Shown: positions 13,869 through 21,622 of the stretch, one piece after another
Layout of the letters: each line of letters opens with the position of its first letter
How positions within the stretch are numbered: position 1 is the stretch's first letter
NCBI GenBank assembly: GCA_030706265.1
Contig: JAUZOX010000004.1
Coordinates: 1 to 28,459, forward strand
Direction of reading: 5' to 3'
Length of the DNA stretch: 28,459 nt
Source of the DNA: Bacteroidota bacterium
GTDB taxonomy: Bacteria; Bacteroidota; Bacteroidia; Bacteroidales; Cfx3-03
The notes under the pieces: model-generated
Told to the model about the DNA's origin: nothing
Seen by the model: the letters and a program-made list of their open reading frames with translations, nothing else
Database searches by the model: none
Position numbers and translations under genes: made by a program

Positions 13869-15674
13869 TTATAACAATCCTCCGTTTTGATAGATTTGCT
13901 TTTGGGCATCGTAAAACTTGTTAATCACTGTTTTACGATGGTTGGCGAGGTTTTCCAATTCTCCTGTAATCAGATTGATCCGGATGTGGTCACCCTGCGT
14001 AAGTCCGATCTCCTTCATCTGCTCCGGTTTATAGGTCAGCACCGGTAAAGCCGCGTTGATGGCATTTCTTTCATAAATGGCGCCAAATGACTCGGCGATG
14101 ATACAGCTTATTCCCAGTGAGATGAAGCAATCAACAGCTTGTTGCCTTGAGCTGCCGGCACCAAAATTCTTTGCCACGATGATGATATCGCCCCATTCTG
14201 CATTTGATGAGAAATCTTCATAACCCTTTAAATTATCAAAACAGTATTTACCCATTTCATGGATATCGGTAATGGTGAGGTAGCGGTTATGATAGATCAT
14301 GTCGGTATCGATATCATCCTTTTGGATATACCATGTCCGGCCTTCGAGTATGAATGGCTTTTCTGTTTTGGGGTTGGAAGGGATGTTGCCGGAATGAAAT
14401 TCTTTTTCCCTGGCTTCAAAAACAGCAGGTTTTAAAGGTATTTCCTGTGGGACCGTGATCGAGCCTGCAACTGCCGATGCGGCAACAATAGCTGGCGATG
14501 CAAGGTAGACGAATCCTTTTCCCTGTTTCCCGGCAAAATTACGGTTACCGGTACTAATGGTGGCTTCACCCGGACCGTTTTGTCCAACCTGCCCTTCAGC
14601 ACATCCGGCACATCCCGCATTTGAAACCATGGCCCCCGCTTCCTTGAAGATAGTGATGAGGCCTTCATCGAGCGCCTGCTTCCATATCTGATCGGTGGCA
14701 GGGACGATTTTCAGGACAATTCCGGGTGCTATTTTTCTTCCTTTCAGGATCGATGCTGCCGTTCTTAAATCAGAAATACGTCCGTTTGTGCAACTGCCGA
14801 TAAAAGCCGAATCAATCTTCAGGCCTTTTACAGCTTCAATATTTGTTGTGTCGTGCGGATGTCCCGGATTGGCTACCATGGGTTTGAACAGGCTGATATC
14901 GATCTCAAATTCCTTCTCATAATCCGTGTCGGGATCAGGTTCAACTGCATGATAATGCATCCCGGACAGTTGCCGCAGTTCGCGAATCAGGGCATCGTTA
15001 GGCGTCATAAACAGGATGATGGCACCCATCTCGGTTCCCATTGATGAGATGGTTATTCGTTCGTCCAGCGTCAACTGCTCAATTGCAGGACCTGACAATT
15101 CTACGGAATAGCCCAGAAGCTGGTTGGCTCCGAAAATATTGAGCATATTCAGCGCGATGTCCTTTGCGGAGATCTCTTCAGGCTTCTCGCCTTCAAAAAC
15201 GATTCTAACGGAGGGGGGAACTTTAAACCAGATGCACCCTTTTGCAAAAACGGCTGCAATATCCTGGTCTCCCATCCCTTGTCCAAACGATCCGATTCCG
15301 CCAAGGATGTTGGCGTGCGAATCGGTAGAAACAAATGTGCTTCCAGGCCAGGCCAGTCCATTGTCGATGGCCAGATGCGTTCCGATTCCCGCGTCGACAT
15401 CAAAAACCTGAATACGATTTTGCCGTGCAAACTGCCTGCAGTAATGCTGATTGGTTGCATACTTCTGATCCGAACCGCCGGGATTGCAGTCAAATGTAAA
15501 GAATGTTTTGGATGGATCGTTGATTTCGAGTCCATGATCGAGGAGGTTCTTTACCACATTGGCACCTCCAAAGTCGCGTGCTACACGGGTATCAATAAAT
15601 ACATCCACAATATCTCCCGGTTGAACACGTTGTTGCACGGAATGATTGGCAATGATTTTTTCAATGATATTCAT
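13869..15674 (-). CDS. Aconitase-family hydro-lyase (fused LeuC-like and LeuD-like domains)
   Basis: 601 aa, cytoplasmic. The [4Fe-4S] ligands are Cys295 in GSCTNGR and Cys355/Cys358 in NAGCAGCAEG. Substrate loops include STDSHANILGGIGSFGQGMGDQD (about 116-138) and GNRNFAGKQG. The C-terminal swivel domain (from about 440) has DDIDTDMIYHNRYL and KNFGAGSSRQQAV, the IPM-dehydratase-like form of the motif. The whole is a single-chain 'thermophilic-type' aconitase/homoaconitase/IPM dehydratase of the kind found in anaerobes. Since it shares an operon with an isocitrate dehydrogenase, citrate-to-isocitrate isomerisation on the oxidative route to 2-oxoglutarate is the best guess; homoaconitate or isopropylmalate remain possible. 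It starts 9 bp after the HD gene. Confidence 0.9.
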   Translation of the reverse strand: MNIIEKIIANHSVQQRVQPGDIVDVFIDTRVARDFGGANVVKNLLDHGLEINDPSKTFFTFDCNPGGSDQKYATNQHYCRQFARQNRIQVFDVDAGIGTHLAIDNGLAWPGSTFVSTDSHANILGGIGSFGQGMGDQDIAAVFAKGCIWFKVPPSVRIVFEGEKPEEISAKDIALNMLNIFGANQLLGYSVELSGPAIEQLTLDERITISSMGTEMGAIILFMTPNDALIRELRQLSGMHYHAVEPDPDTDYEKEFEIDISLFKPMVANPGHPHDTTNIEAVKGLKIDSAFIGSCTNGRISDLRTAASILKGRKIAPGIVLKIVPATDQIWKQALDEGLITIFKEAGAMVSNAGCAGCAEGQVGQNGPGEATISTGNRNFAGKQGKGFVYLASPAIVAASAVAGSITVPQEIPLKPAVFEAREKEFHSGNIPSNPKTEKPFILEGRTWYIQKDDIDTDMIYHNRYLTITDIHEMGKYCFDNLKGYEDFSSNAEWGDIIIVAKNFGAGSSRQQAVDCFISLGISCIIAESFGAIYERNAINAALPVLTYKPEQMKEIGLTQGDHIRINLITGELENLANHRKTVINKFYDAQKQIYQNGGLL

Positions 15675-15683
15675 TTTAACGAC

Positions 15684-16238
15684 TTATGGTTTTAATCTTT
15701 CTCTGAAAGGTTCAAAAGTCATAAAGTCAGCATGATGGACGATATAAGCTTCGACTGATCGTTTGATTATATCGCCTTCGCCGGCGTGGGCAGCGATGAT
15801 ATGGCAGACTTCGGGAGGAACGCCGCATTGTTCAGCAAGGGCAACACCTGAAAAGGGGTGGCGGACATATTTTCCATAAGTTCCCTGAACTGCCTTTCCA
15901 TCTTTCAATTCATATTCGAGCAGTTTACCGACGTCTGCCAGGATAGCTCCGGCAATGAGCACATCCATGTTAACGGGGAGCTCTTGTCCAAAGAAATCAT
16001 TCATTTTCAATGCTGCTTCGCGGGCGATATGAACCACACATCGTTTGTGATCCATGAAACTGACTTTAAGATCCGGTCCGCAAAGCAAGGTAAATGGGAT
16101 TGATGCAAGGTCATCCGGGGTAAGAATGCTTTTTTCCAGTGCCAGAACCCAGGTAAGTGCAGCCTTGTTTTTCAGGTCAGCATCCTGAATCCAGTTAAGC
16201 TCGGGCCACAATTTGTAAACACTTTCCAGCTTAGTCAT
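15684..16238 (-). CDS. HD-domain protein with degenerate HD motif
   Basis: 184 aa. The HD phosphohydrolase fold is visible: His70 (or His64) in DHKRCVVHIAREAA, the helix GAILADVGKLLEYE, RHPFSG with His127, AAHAGEGD with His151, and VHHADF with Asp171. In the signature the His of 'HD' is Ala101, followed by Asp102, so one expected metal ligand is missing although the others are kept. Activity may be altered or lost, or metal may be held by the remaining histidines. Its start overlaps the stop of the upstream gene as TAATG, so translation is coupled, and the aconitase starts 9 bp downstream. I do not know its substrate. Confidence 0.8.
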   Translation of the reverse strand: MTKLESVYKLWPELNWIQDADLKNKAALTWVLALEKSILTPDDLASIPFTLLCGPDLKVSFMDHKRCVVHIAREAALKMNDFFGQELPVNMDVLIAGAILADVGKLLEYELKDGKAVQGTYGKYVRHPFSGVALAEQCGVPPEVCHIIAAHAGEGDIIKRSVEAYIVHHADFMTFEPFRERLKP

Positions 16239-17239
16239 TATCGGTTTGTATTAGCTACTTGATTCTGAATATCAACCTCTTTAACAACACTTTCTCTTAA
16301 ACCAAACAGTTTCCATTGACCGTTCCGAATGTTGGTTTCATTACGGTGCAATAATTCGATGAATTTCCTGATGCCCAATGGTTCGTTTCCATTGGCATGG
16401 ACCAGTACGATGTTTCCATCACTGGCATTTTCTCCCTTGGCCAGCCAGGCGTCGCTTCCGACGGGTATCAGGCCGAATCCCATTACTTTGTCAAATACCC
16501 TTGGGTCGGATACCAGTCCTGGAAAGCGGAAAAATATGGATGGAATCAGGTCATGTTCGATCATCGTTTTCTCATTCAGCAGTACTTCCTGATCGACATT
16601 CGTGCCTTTCATCAACATGAAATTGAGTGCCAGTGGAAGGTTTTTATTGTAATAATGATTGAACGAATGATTGACCCATGTGATGACGATCTTTTTTTGG
16701 CTGTTCAGGCTCTGCAACCAATTTACATCGTCAGGATGCTTCAATAACCAGTGACCTGAAATGCTGATGGCAAGTGGGACCGGTTTCTCGATATCCGACA
16801 TTTGTTGCATGATATCGAGAAAAAGTGCCCTGTCGAGCGGCTTTTCAGAAGGGCAGAGATCAATTGTCAATATGATGCCATGCCTATCCGGGATCGTATG
16901 CGATATTCCGGCATCCTGAAGCGACTTGCAGGAACCCAGCGCTTTGTGCCATGCTTTTGAATAGTTGCATAAGGGGTGTGCCTTGATTAATCCCTTCAGG
17001 CTATCCGGCTTAACTGCGAGTTTTCTTCCAGGTACCAGGGTCACGGCCAGATTATCAGGATCTACAGTTAGATATACTACATTGTTGTTTTGAACAAAAC
17101 GACGTAAAACGAATAAAAGTTTATTTTGATTCTTTAAAGTTGCCTGGGCATAATATGTGGTATAGTTGCTAATTGTCTGTGTAGAGCCACATAAAGTCAG
17201 CAGAATCAATATAAGCGATGTCAAAAGACCTCTTCTCAT
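16238..17239 (-). CDS. Divergent polysaccharide-deacetylase-like exported protein
   Basis: 333 aa from the ATG at 17239, 19 bp after the IDH stop. A longer frame to 17323 overlaps IDH and lacks the signal-peptide-like start MRRGLLTSLILILLTLCGSTQ. The second half resembles a NodB-type deacetylase: motif 1 LTIDLCPSE, motif 2 NHSFNH (H-S/T-x-x-H form) and motif 3 FFRFPG. In motif 1 the usual second Asp (TFDDG), a metal ligand, is Leu, as in the less studied 'FDxC' branch. It may deacetylate or otherwise act on a cell-wall or surface glycan in the periplasm. Its place between IDH and the aconitase in one operon is unexplained. Confidence 0.7.
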   Translation of the reverse strand: MRRGLLTSLILILLTLCGSTQTISNYTTYYAQATLKNQNKLLFVLRRFVQNNNVVYLTVDPDNLAVTLVPGRKLAVKPDSLKGLIKAHPLCNYSKAWHKALGSCKSLQDAGISHTIPDRHGIILTIDLCPSEKPLDRALFLDIMQQMSDIEKPVPLAISISGHWLLKHPDDVNWLQSLNSQKKIVITWVNHSFNHYYNKNLPLALNFMLMKGTNVDQEVLLNEKTMIEHDLIPSIFFRFPGLVSDPRVFDKVMGFGLIPVGSDAWLAKGENASDGNIVLVHANGNEPLGIRKFIELLHRNETNIRNGQWKLFGLRESVVKEVDIQNQVANTNR

Positions 17240-17258
17240 TAGCCTCACTATAAAAAAA

Positions 17259-18449
17259 TTATAATCTTTCAATAATTGCATCGGCCATTTGATGGGTCGA
17301 TGCGGCCCCTTGTAATATAACATCGGGTGATCCGGATAGTTTCATCATATCATAAGCCAAGACCTTATTCTCTGCTACAACCTCTGCGATGGCCTTTCTG
17401 ATTTTATCGGCCCTTGGTTGTTCCCCAATATAGTCAAGCATCATGCATGCCGACATGATCATTGCGATAGGATTAACGATGGGAATATCGTATCCGGCAT
17501 ATTTAGGAGCCGAGCCATGCGTCGGTTCGAATACGGCAAGCTCAGGACCAATATTAGCGCTGCAGGCAAATCCCAAACCACCTGTCAACCCCGCAAAGCC
17601 ATCTGAAACGATATCTCCGAACATATTTCCGGAGACAATCACGTTGTAAATTTCCGGGTTCTTGGTCAGCCACATCATCATGGCATCAATATTCACATCC
17701 TGAACGCTGATATCCGGATAATTCTCCCTGCTCATCTCCTGGGCAATCTTAAGCATCATGCCTGATGTTTCACGAATAACGTTGGGCTTTTCGCAGACCG
17801 TCACCCTTTTAAAACCACGCTGGCGGGCATATTCAAATGCTGCTTTAATGATCCGGGTTGTATATTTACGGGTAAAAATGCGGGTCGACACAGCCAAATC
17901 TTCACGTGGACACCATGCAAAATTCTCTCTGAATTTTGGATGAGTCATCAGGGCATCATAAACCTGGTCCGGCGGATTGGTCCATTCGACCCCTCCGTAT
18001 AGGCCTTCCGTGTTTTGCCTGAAGATCATGGTATCGATCACTGGTTCGTCAACAGTACCGTTTTTCCCCCGGCGGATAAAGTTCAAAGGATTCCCTTTGA
18101 AAGTTTTGCAAGGCCGCATGCAGATATCCAGGTCAAATAGTTGCCGCATGCTGACTATCGGACTGTAATAAATAAAACCTTTACCCTGAAGAGAGGGGCT
18201 TAACTCGGCTGCAGCCTTATCTTTAGGCTTGGAAGTTATGGCACCAAACAGGGCAATGCGATTTTTCTTCAATAATTCAATAGTTCGATCGGGTAGGGGA
18301 TTTCCTTCATTACACCAGAAGTCCCATCCAATGTCTCCATGAATATACTCTGCGTCAAATCCGGAAGCATCCAATACGCGGATAGCTTCTTCCATTACAA
18401 CCTTACCAATGCCGTCTCCCGGTAGCTTTACAATTGTTCTCTTTGCCAT
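17259..18449 (-). CDS. Isocitrate dehydrogenase (isocitrate/isopropylmalate dehydrogenase family), probably NADP+
   Basis: 396 aa, normal length for the dimeric beta-decarboxylating dehydrogenases. Nucleotide start LPGDGIGKVV (9-18), substrate loop RQNTEGLYGG, metal-binding Asp in GNMFGDIVSDGFAGLTGGLG, and the cofactor loop THGSAPKYAGYD followed by NPIAMIMSACMMLDYIG. The Lys-Tyr in PKYAG matches the NADP+-binding pair of E. coli Icd, whereas NAD+ or isopropylmalate enzymes usually have Asp-Ile there; this favours NADP-isocitrate dehydrogenase. It is the first gene of the four-gene operon ending at 13869, whose last gene is an aconitase-family enzyme, so the two would make 2-oxoglutarate from citrate for glutamate synthesis. 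Confidence 0.9.
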   Translation of the reverse strand: MAKRTIVKLPGDGIGKVVMEEAIRVLDASGFDAEYIHGDIGWDFWCNEGNPLPDRTIELLKKNRIALFGAITSKPKDKAAAELSPSLQGKGFIYYSPIVSMRQLFDLDICMRPCKTFKGNPLNFIRRGKNGTVDEPVIDTMIFRQNTEGLYGGVEWTNPPDQVYDALMTHPKFRENFAWCPREDLAVSTRIFTRKYTTRIIKAAFEYARQRGFKRVTVCEKPNVIRETSGMMLKIAQEMSRENYPDISVQDVNIDAMMMWLTKNPEIYNVIVSGNMFGDIVSDGFAGLTGGLGFACSANIGPELAVFEPTHGSAPKYAGYDIPIVNPIAMIMSACMMLDYIGEQPRADKIRKAIAEVVAENKVLAYDMMKLSGSPDVILQGAASTHQMADAIIERL

Positions 18450-18580
18450 AATTGAATAATTTTTACGGGTTGTATACCATGATAAATATACGAAATAAAT
18501 TCAATGATGCAACAAAAAACTTGAATTATAGTGTGATGCTGAATTTGAAAGGAATTAGTTTGCTGAGACTGTTAAACAGA

Positions 18581-18604
18581 AGAGACGCAATATGATGCGT
18601 CTCT
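18581..18604. repeat. Short REP-like palindrome
   Basis: AGAGACGCA (18581-18589) and TGCGTCTCT (18596-18604) form a perfect 9-bp inverted repeat with a 6-nt centre. 'AGAGACGCAAT' palindromes of this type are, from memory, dispersed repeats in several bacterial genomes. No T-tract follows, so it is a weak terminator candidate for yebC at best. It lies between IDH and yebC, both on minus. Confidence 0.55.
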
Positions 18605-18649
18605 ACGGTGAAAACAGAATTCCGGAAAAGCATCCGGATAAAATGATTT

Positions 18650-19357
18650 TTAAGCAATGTTATGATAGACGTTTAAAACATCATCATCATCTTCCAGTTT
18701 CTCAAGAAGTTTATCTATTTCGACCTGTTGTTCTTCCGTTAATTCTTTCGTGGTTTGAGGAAAACGGTCAAAACCCGAATTTACAATTTCGAATCCTTTA
18801 TCCTCAATGGCTTTCTGGAGTGAACCGTAACTGGAGAAGTCGCCATAAATCATGATGCAATCTTCATCTTCAAAGACCTCTTCGGCGCCGTAATCAATAA
18901 ATTCAAACTCGAGTTCTTCAATATCCAAACCTGTATTTCTGACTCTGAAATGACATTTATGGTCGAATAAAAACTCTACCGATCCCTGGGTACCGAAACT
19001 TCCGTTATATTTATTAAATATAGTCCTGATGTTTGCTACAGTTCTGGTATTATTGTCAGTAGCCGTTTCTACAAGTATCGCGATCCCGTAAGGTCCAAAT
19101 CCTTCATAAAGTACATCCTTATAAGCTGAGGTGTCTTTTGAAATAGCCCGTTTTATAGCCCTGTCAACGTTTTCTTTAGGCATGTTTTCGGAACGTGCAT
19201 TTTGGATCAGTGCACGAAGACGTGCATTTGAATCGGGATTAGGGCCCCCTGCTTTCACTGACATTTCAATTTCTTTACCAATGCGGGTAAATGTCTTGGC
19301 CATCTTTCCCCATCGGGCTAGTTTTCTGGCTTTTCGATATTCAAACGCTCTTCCCAT
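18650..19357 (-). CDS. YebC/PmpR family protein (TACO1 homologue)
   Basis: 235 aa from the ATG at 19357, which gives the normal N-terminus MGRAFEYRKARKLARWGKMAKTFTRIGKEI. The frame is open to 19405, but that part lies in the promoter. Further family features: AGGPNPDSNARLRALIQNARSENMPKENVDRAIKRA, YEGFGPYGIAILVETATDNNTRTVANIR, and FDHKCHFRVRN. Members were described as transcription regulators; recent work on YebC proteins and mitochondrial TACO1 points to helping ribosomes through proline stretches. The acidic C-terminus (KLEDDDDVLNVYHNIA) is typical. It stands alone with its own strong promoter. Confidence 0.95.
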   Translation of the reverse strand: MGRAFEYRKARKLARWGKMAKTFTRIGKEIEMSVKAGGPNPDSNARLRALIQNARSENMPKENVDRAIKRAISKDTSAYKDVLYEGFGPYGIAILVETATDNNTRTVANIRTIFNKYNGSFGTQGSVEFLFDHKCHFRVRNTGLDIEELEFEFIDYGAEEVFEDEDCIMIYGDFSSYGSLQKAIEDKGFEIVNSGFDRFPQTTKELTEEQQVEIDKLLEKLEDDDDVLNVYHNIA

Positions 19358-19377
19358 AGATGCTTCGCTTTTTTTTG

Positions 19378-19407
19378 CAAAGGTAAAAAAAGGATTGAAG
19401 TTCACAA
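19378..19407 (-). promoter_or_regulatory. Complete Bacteroidota promoter of yebC
   Basis: On the minus strand TTG (19407-19405), 19 nt, then TACCTTTG (19385-19378): the full -33/-7 consensus at ideal spacing. The start would fall near 19372, 15 nt before the ATG at 19357, which fixes that start codon. Confidence 0.8.
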
Positions 19408-19651
19408 TATCGTTGATTTGGACTTTGGGTTGTATGGATTTTCAGCCTTAGGATTAACATGGAATTCTAAAGTCCCGATCTTTATGATGATTGATTATTT
19501 GAAAGAAAAGGCAATAGCAGCAGTTGTATTCTTTATTGCTTTATGATGATACCCATTGAGAGAAATGATTTTGTAAATGAAGCAATACCCAATAGGACAG
19601 AATCTCATTTTGAACTTCCAATTTGAAATTCATGGGTCGCGTAAGGCTTCA

Positions 19652-20833
19652 TCAGTCTTTGGGTGGCTCGGCTTCACGACCCGACTTCATTCCCCCTGCA
19701 CGTTGGATGACATTCCTGCCATATTTTTTTTTCATGTTATCCAAAGCCTGATAGAGATTAATCATTTCGCGGGTATCGTTGAAAAGATCAATTTGTTGGG
19801 AGCCCTGAACCAGGTTGCTCAATCGAATGCCAATCAACCTGATTTTCAATCCTCTTTTATACAGCCTTTTAAAAAGTTCGCGCGAAGTTCCCAAAATCAC
19901 TTCATCAAAGGCCGAATAGGGTATCTGTTTTTGGATAGTTTGAGTAGCAAAATTAGAATACCTGATCTTCACGGTGACACACGATGCCAGCTTTTCCTCA
20001 CGGCGTAGCTGGTAGGCCAGTTTTTCGGTCATATAGACCATCAGGCTGTCGATGAATTTCAAATCATCAATATCGATATCAAATGTCTCTTCCGTACTGA
20101 TCGACTTGCGTTCATGATAAGGAATAACGGGAGAGTTATCGATTCCGTTTGCCTTATTCCATATCATGATGCCGTAATTGCCAAGCATGTTTTCAACTTC
20201 AGGTTGCGAAAGGTTGCTCAGTTGTTCAACCGTGTAGATCTTATGCTGGTGAAGCACCTCAGTTGTCTTCTCACCTATCATGGGAATTTTATTGATTGGG
20301 AGGGGATTCAGAAATGAACGAACCATTTCTTTTGGCACATATTTTTCTCCATTGGGCTTGGCTTCGCCGGTTGCTATCTTAGCAACCGTTTTATTAATCG
20401 AAAGCCCAAAAGAAATCGGGAGTCCAATCTCATTGATGATGCGCATACGCAACTCGTGCGCCCATTTATATGAGCCATAAAAACGGTCCATACCGGTGAT
20501 GTCAATGTAATGTTCATCGATTGAGGCCTTCTCGAAAATGGGTGACACTTCGGAAATGATTTCGGTCACCATATTGGAATATTTGCCATAAAGATCCATA
20601 TGACCGTTTACCACTATAGCCTGAGGACACAGAGACAATGCTTTCTTCATCGGCATTGCCGAATGTACTCCGTATTTCCGGGTTTCATAACTGCAACTGG
20701 AAACGACAGCTCGTTCAGAGTGGCCGCCTATTATGACCGGGACACCCTTAAGCTGACTGTTTTGCAACCGTTCCACCTCCACAAAGAAACTGTCAAGGTC
20801 AAAATGTACTATTGCTCTTTCTTCGACCGGCAT
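19652..20833 (-). CDS. dinB: DNA polymerase IV (Y-family translesion polymerase)
   Basis: 393 aa. Catalytic acids are Asp12 in HFDLDSFF and Asp106/Glu107 in ASIDEHYIDITG; Phe17 corresponds to the steric-gate Phe13 of E. coli DinB. The helix-hairpin-helix thumb (INKIPMIGEKTTEVLHQHKIYTVEQLSNL) and little-finger domain follow. A beta-clamp motif, QQIDLF, lies near residue 350, followed by a basic tail. The protein copies past DNA lesions at the cost of fidelity. The start follows TTTTGGAG, a reasonable ribosome binding site. The His in 'SIDEHY' replaces the more common Ala and should not affect catalysis. Confidence 0.95.
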   Translation of the reverse strand: MPVEERAIVHFDLDSFFVEVERLQNSQLKGVPVIIGGHSERAVVSSCSYETRKYGVHSAMPMKKALSLCPQAIVVNGHMDLYGKYSNMVTEIISEVSPIFEKASIDEHYIDITGMDRFYGSYKWAHELRMRIINEIGLPISFGLSINKTVAKIATGEAKPNGEKYVPKEMVRSFLNPLPINKIPMIGEKTTEVLHQHKIYTVEQLSNLSQPEVENMLGNYGIMIWNKANGIDNSPVIPYHERKSISTEETFDIDIDDLKFIDSLMVYMTEKLAYQLRREEKLASCVTVKIRYSNFATQTIQKQIPYSAFDEVILGTSRELFKRLYKRGLKIRLIGIRLSNLVQGSQQIDLFNDTREMINLYQALDNMKKKYGRNVIQRAGGMKSGREAEPPKD

Positions 20834-21194
20834 ATCTCCAAAATTCTGTTTATCATTAAGATGCTTTAATCTGATTCAGGAATACAATATAATCAATTAG
20901 TGATTGATTTGTTTGTTGCATAACTGAAAATATCGGATTTAAAAGTGTCATTCTTTGATTGCAGCTTATTTTTAGGCGCTTGCAAAGGTTCCCGTATTAA
21001 TAAACCTAATAAAATGAATAGGTGCATTCCCATAATTTACACTGGTAAAAGTAATTGATATGGTGTTTCCACAAAATTATGGTTCATAAAAAAAGCAGGA
21101 TCACCTCACGGTGCCTGCTCAAAAAGGAGTCTGAAAATTTAAAAATTGCAAAGAGTATAAGTATAATAATAGCTAATAGCTTTAAAGTTGAAGG
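20834..21194. other. 361-bp intergenic region
   Basis: AT-rich, between dinB and the small gene at 21195. On minus, AACCTTTG (20991-20984) is a one-mismatch -7 box that could serve dinB with a long leader. The only clear structure is the terminator at 21088-21119. No ORF or RNA gene recognised. Confidence 0.5.
21088..21119 (-). terminator. Terminator of the small gene at 21195
   Basis: AGCAGG...CACC (21094-21105) pairs with GGTG-CCTGCT (21110-21119) with a 2-nt bulge and a 4-nt loop. On the minus strand it runs into seven T's (21094-21088). Confidence 0.75.
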
Positions 21195-21434
21195 TTAAAT
21201 ATGGTTTTTAAAGGCTCTGCGTATTTCTTTGCCATATTTTTTTCCATACGAATCTTTACACCATTCGTGTAAATGGCGACTTTCATCAGGGTTACTACCC
21301 ATTAATAATACCAACTTTTTTAATTCGCTGGCGAAAAGATCCCTGTTAAAACTGTAACGGACCAGGATTGATTTAGAGATTTCTAACATGACTATAGGAA
21401 TTAAAAAGTGAAACATTGCGTTCGTAACTTGCAT
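21195..21434 (-). CDS. Small hypothetical protein, 79 aa
   Basis: Not recognised. The ATG at 21434 is preceded by AGGAG four bases upstream (21443-21439), a strong Shine-Dalgarno for this group. The N-terminus is moderately hydrophobic (MQVTNAMFHFLIPIVMLEISKS) and the rest is charged, ending in a basic segment (YGKKYGKEIRRAFKNHI). An internal ATG at 21389 would give a 64-aa soluble protein, but it lacks an SD. A terminator follows 75 bp downstream, supporting a real transcription unit. Confidence 0.55.
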   Translation of the reverse strand: MQVTNAMFHFLIPIVMLEISKSILVRYSFNRDLFASELKKLVLLMGSNPDESRHLHEWCKDSYGKKYGKEIRRAFKNHI

Positions 21435-21622
21435 ATCACTCCTAAAATCCTGCCAATCCTGTAAAATGTGAAATAAATAAATTATATAATTGATAATCTG
21501 ATAAATGTAAATAGTGTTTTTTGTATTTTTTAATGAAATAAAATATTTTTGGAGAGAGATTCCCCAAAGTGAGATTACAAGTATTTAAGATTCTACAACG
21601 TGTATAACGGCCGGGATAATGA

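Noticed and set aside
19484..19546. A 19-aa hydrophobic peptide (MIDYLKEKAIAAVVFFIAL) between yebC and dinB
   Set aside because: No SD, promoter or conserved context; likely chance.
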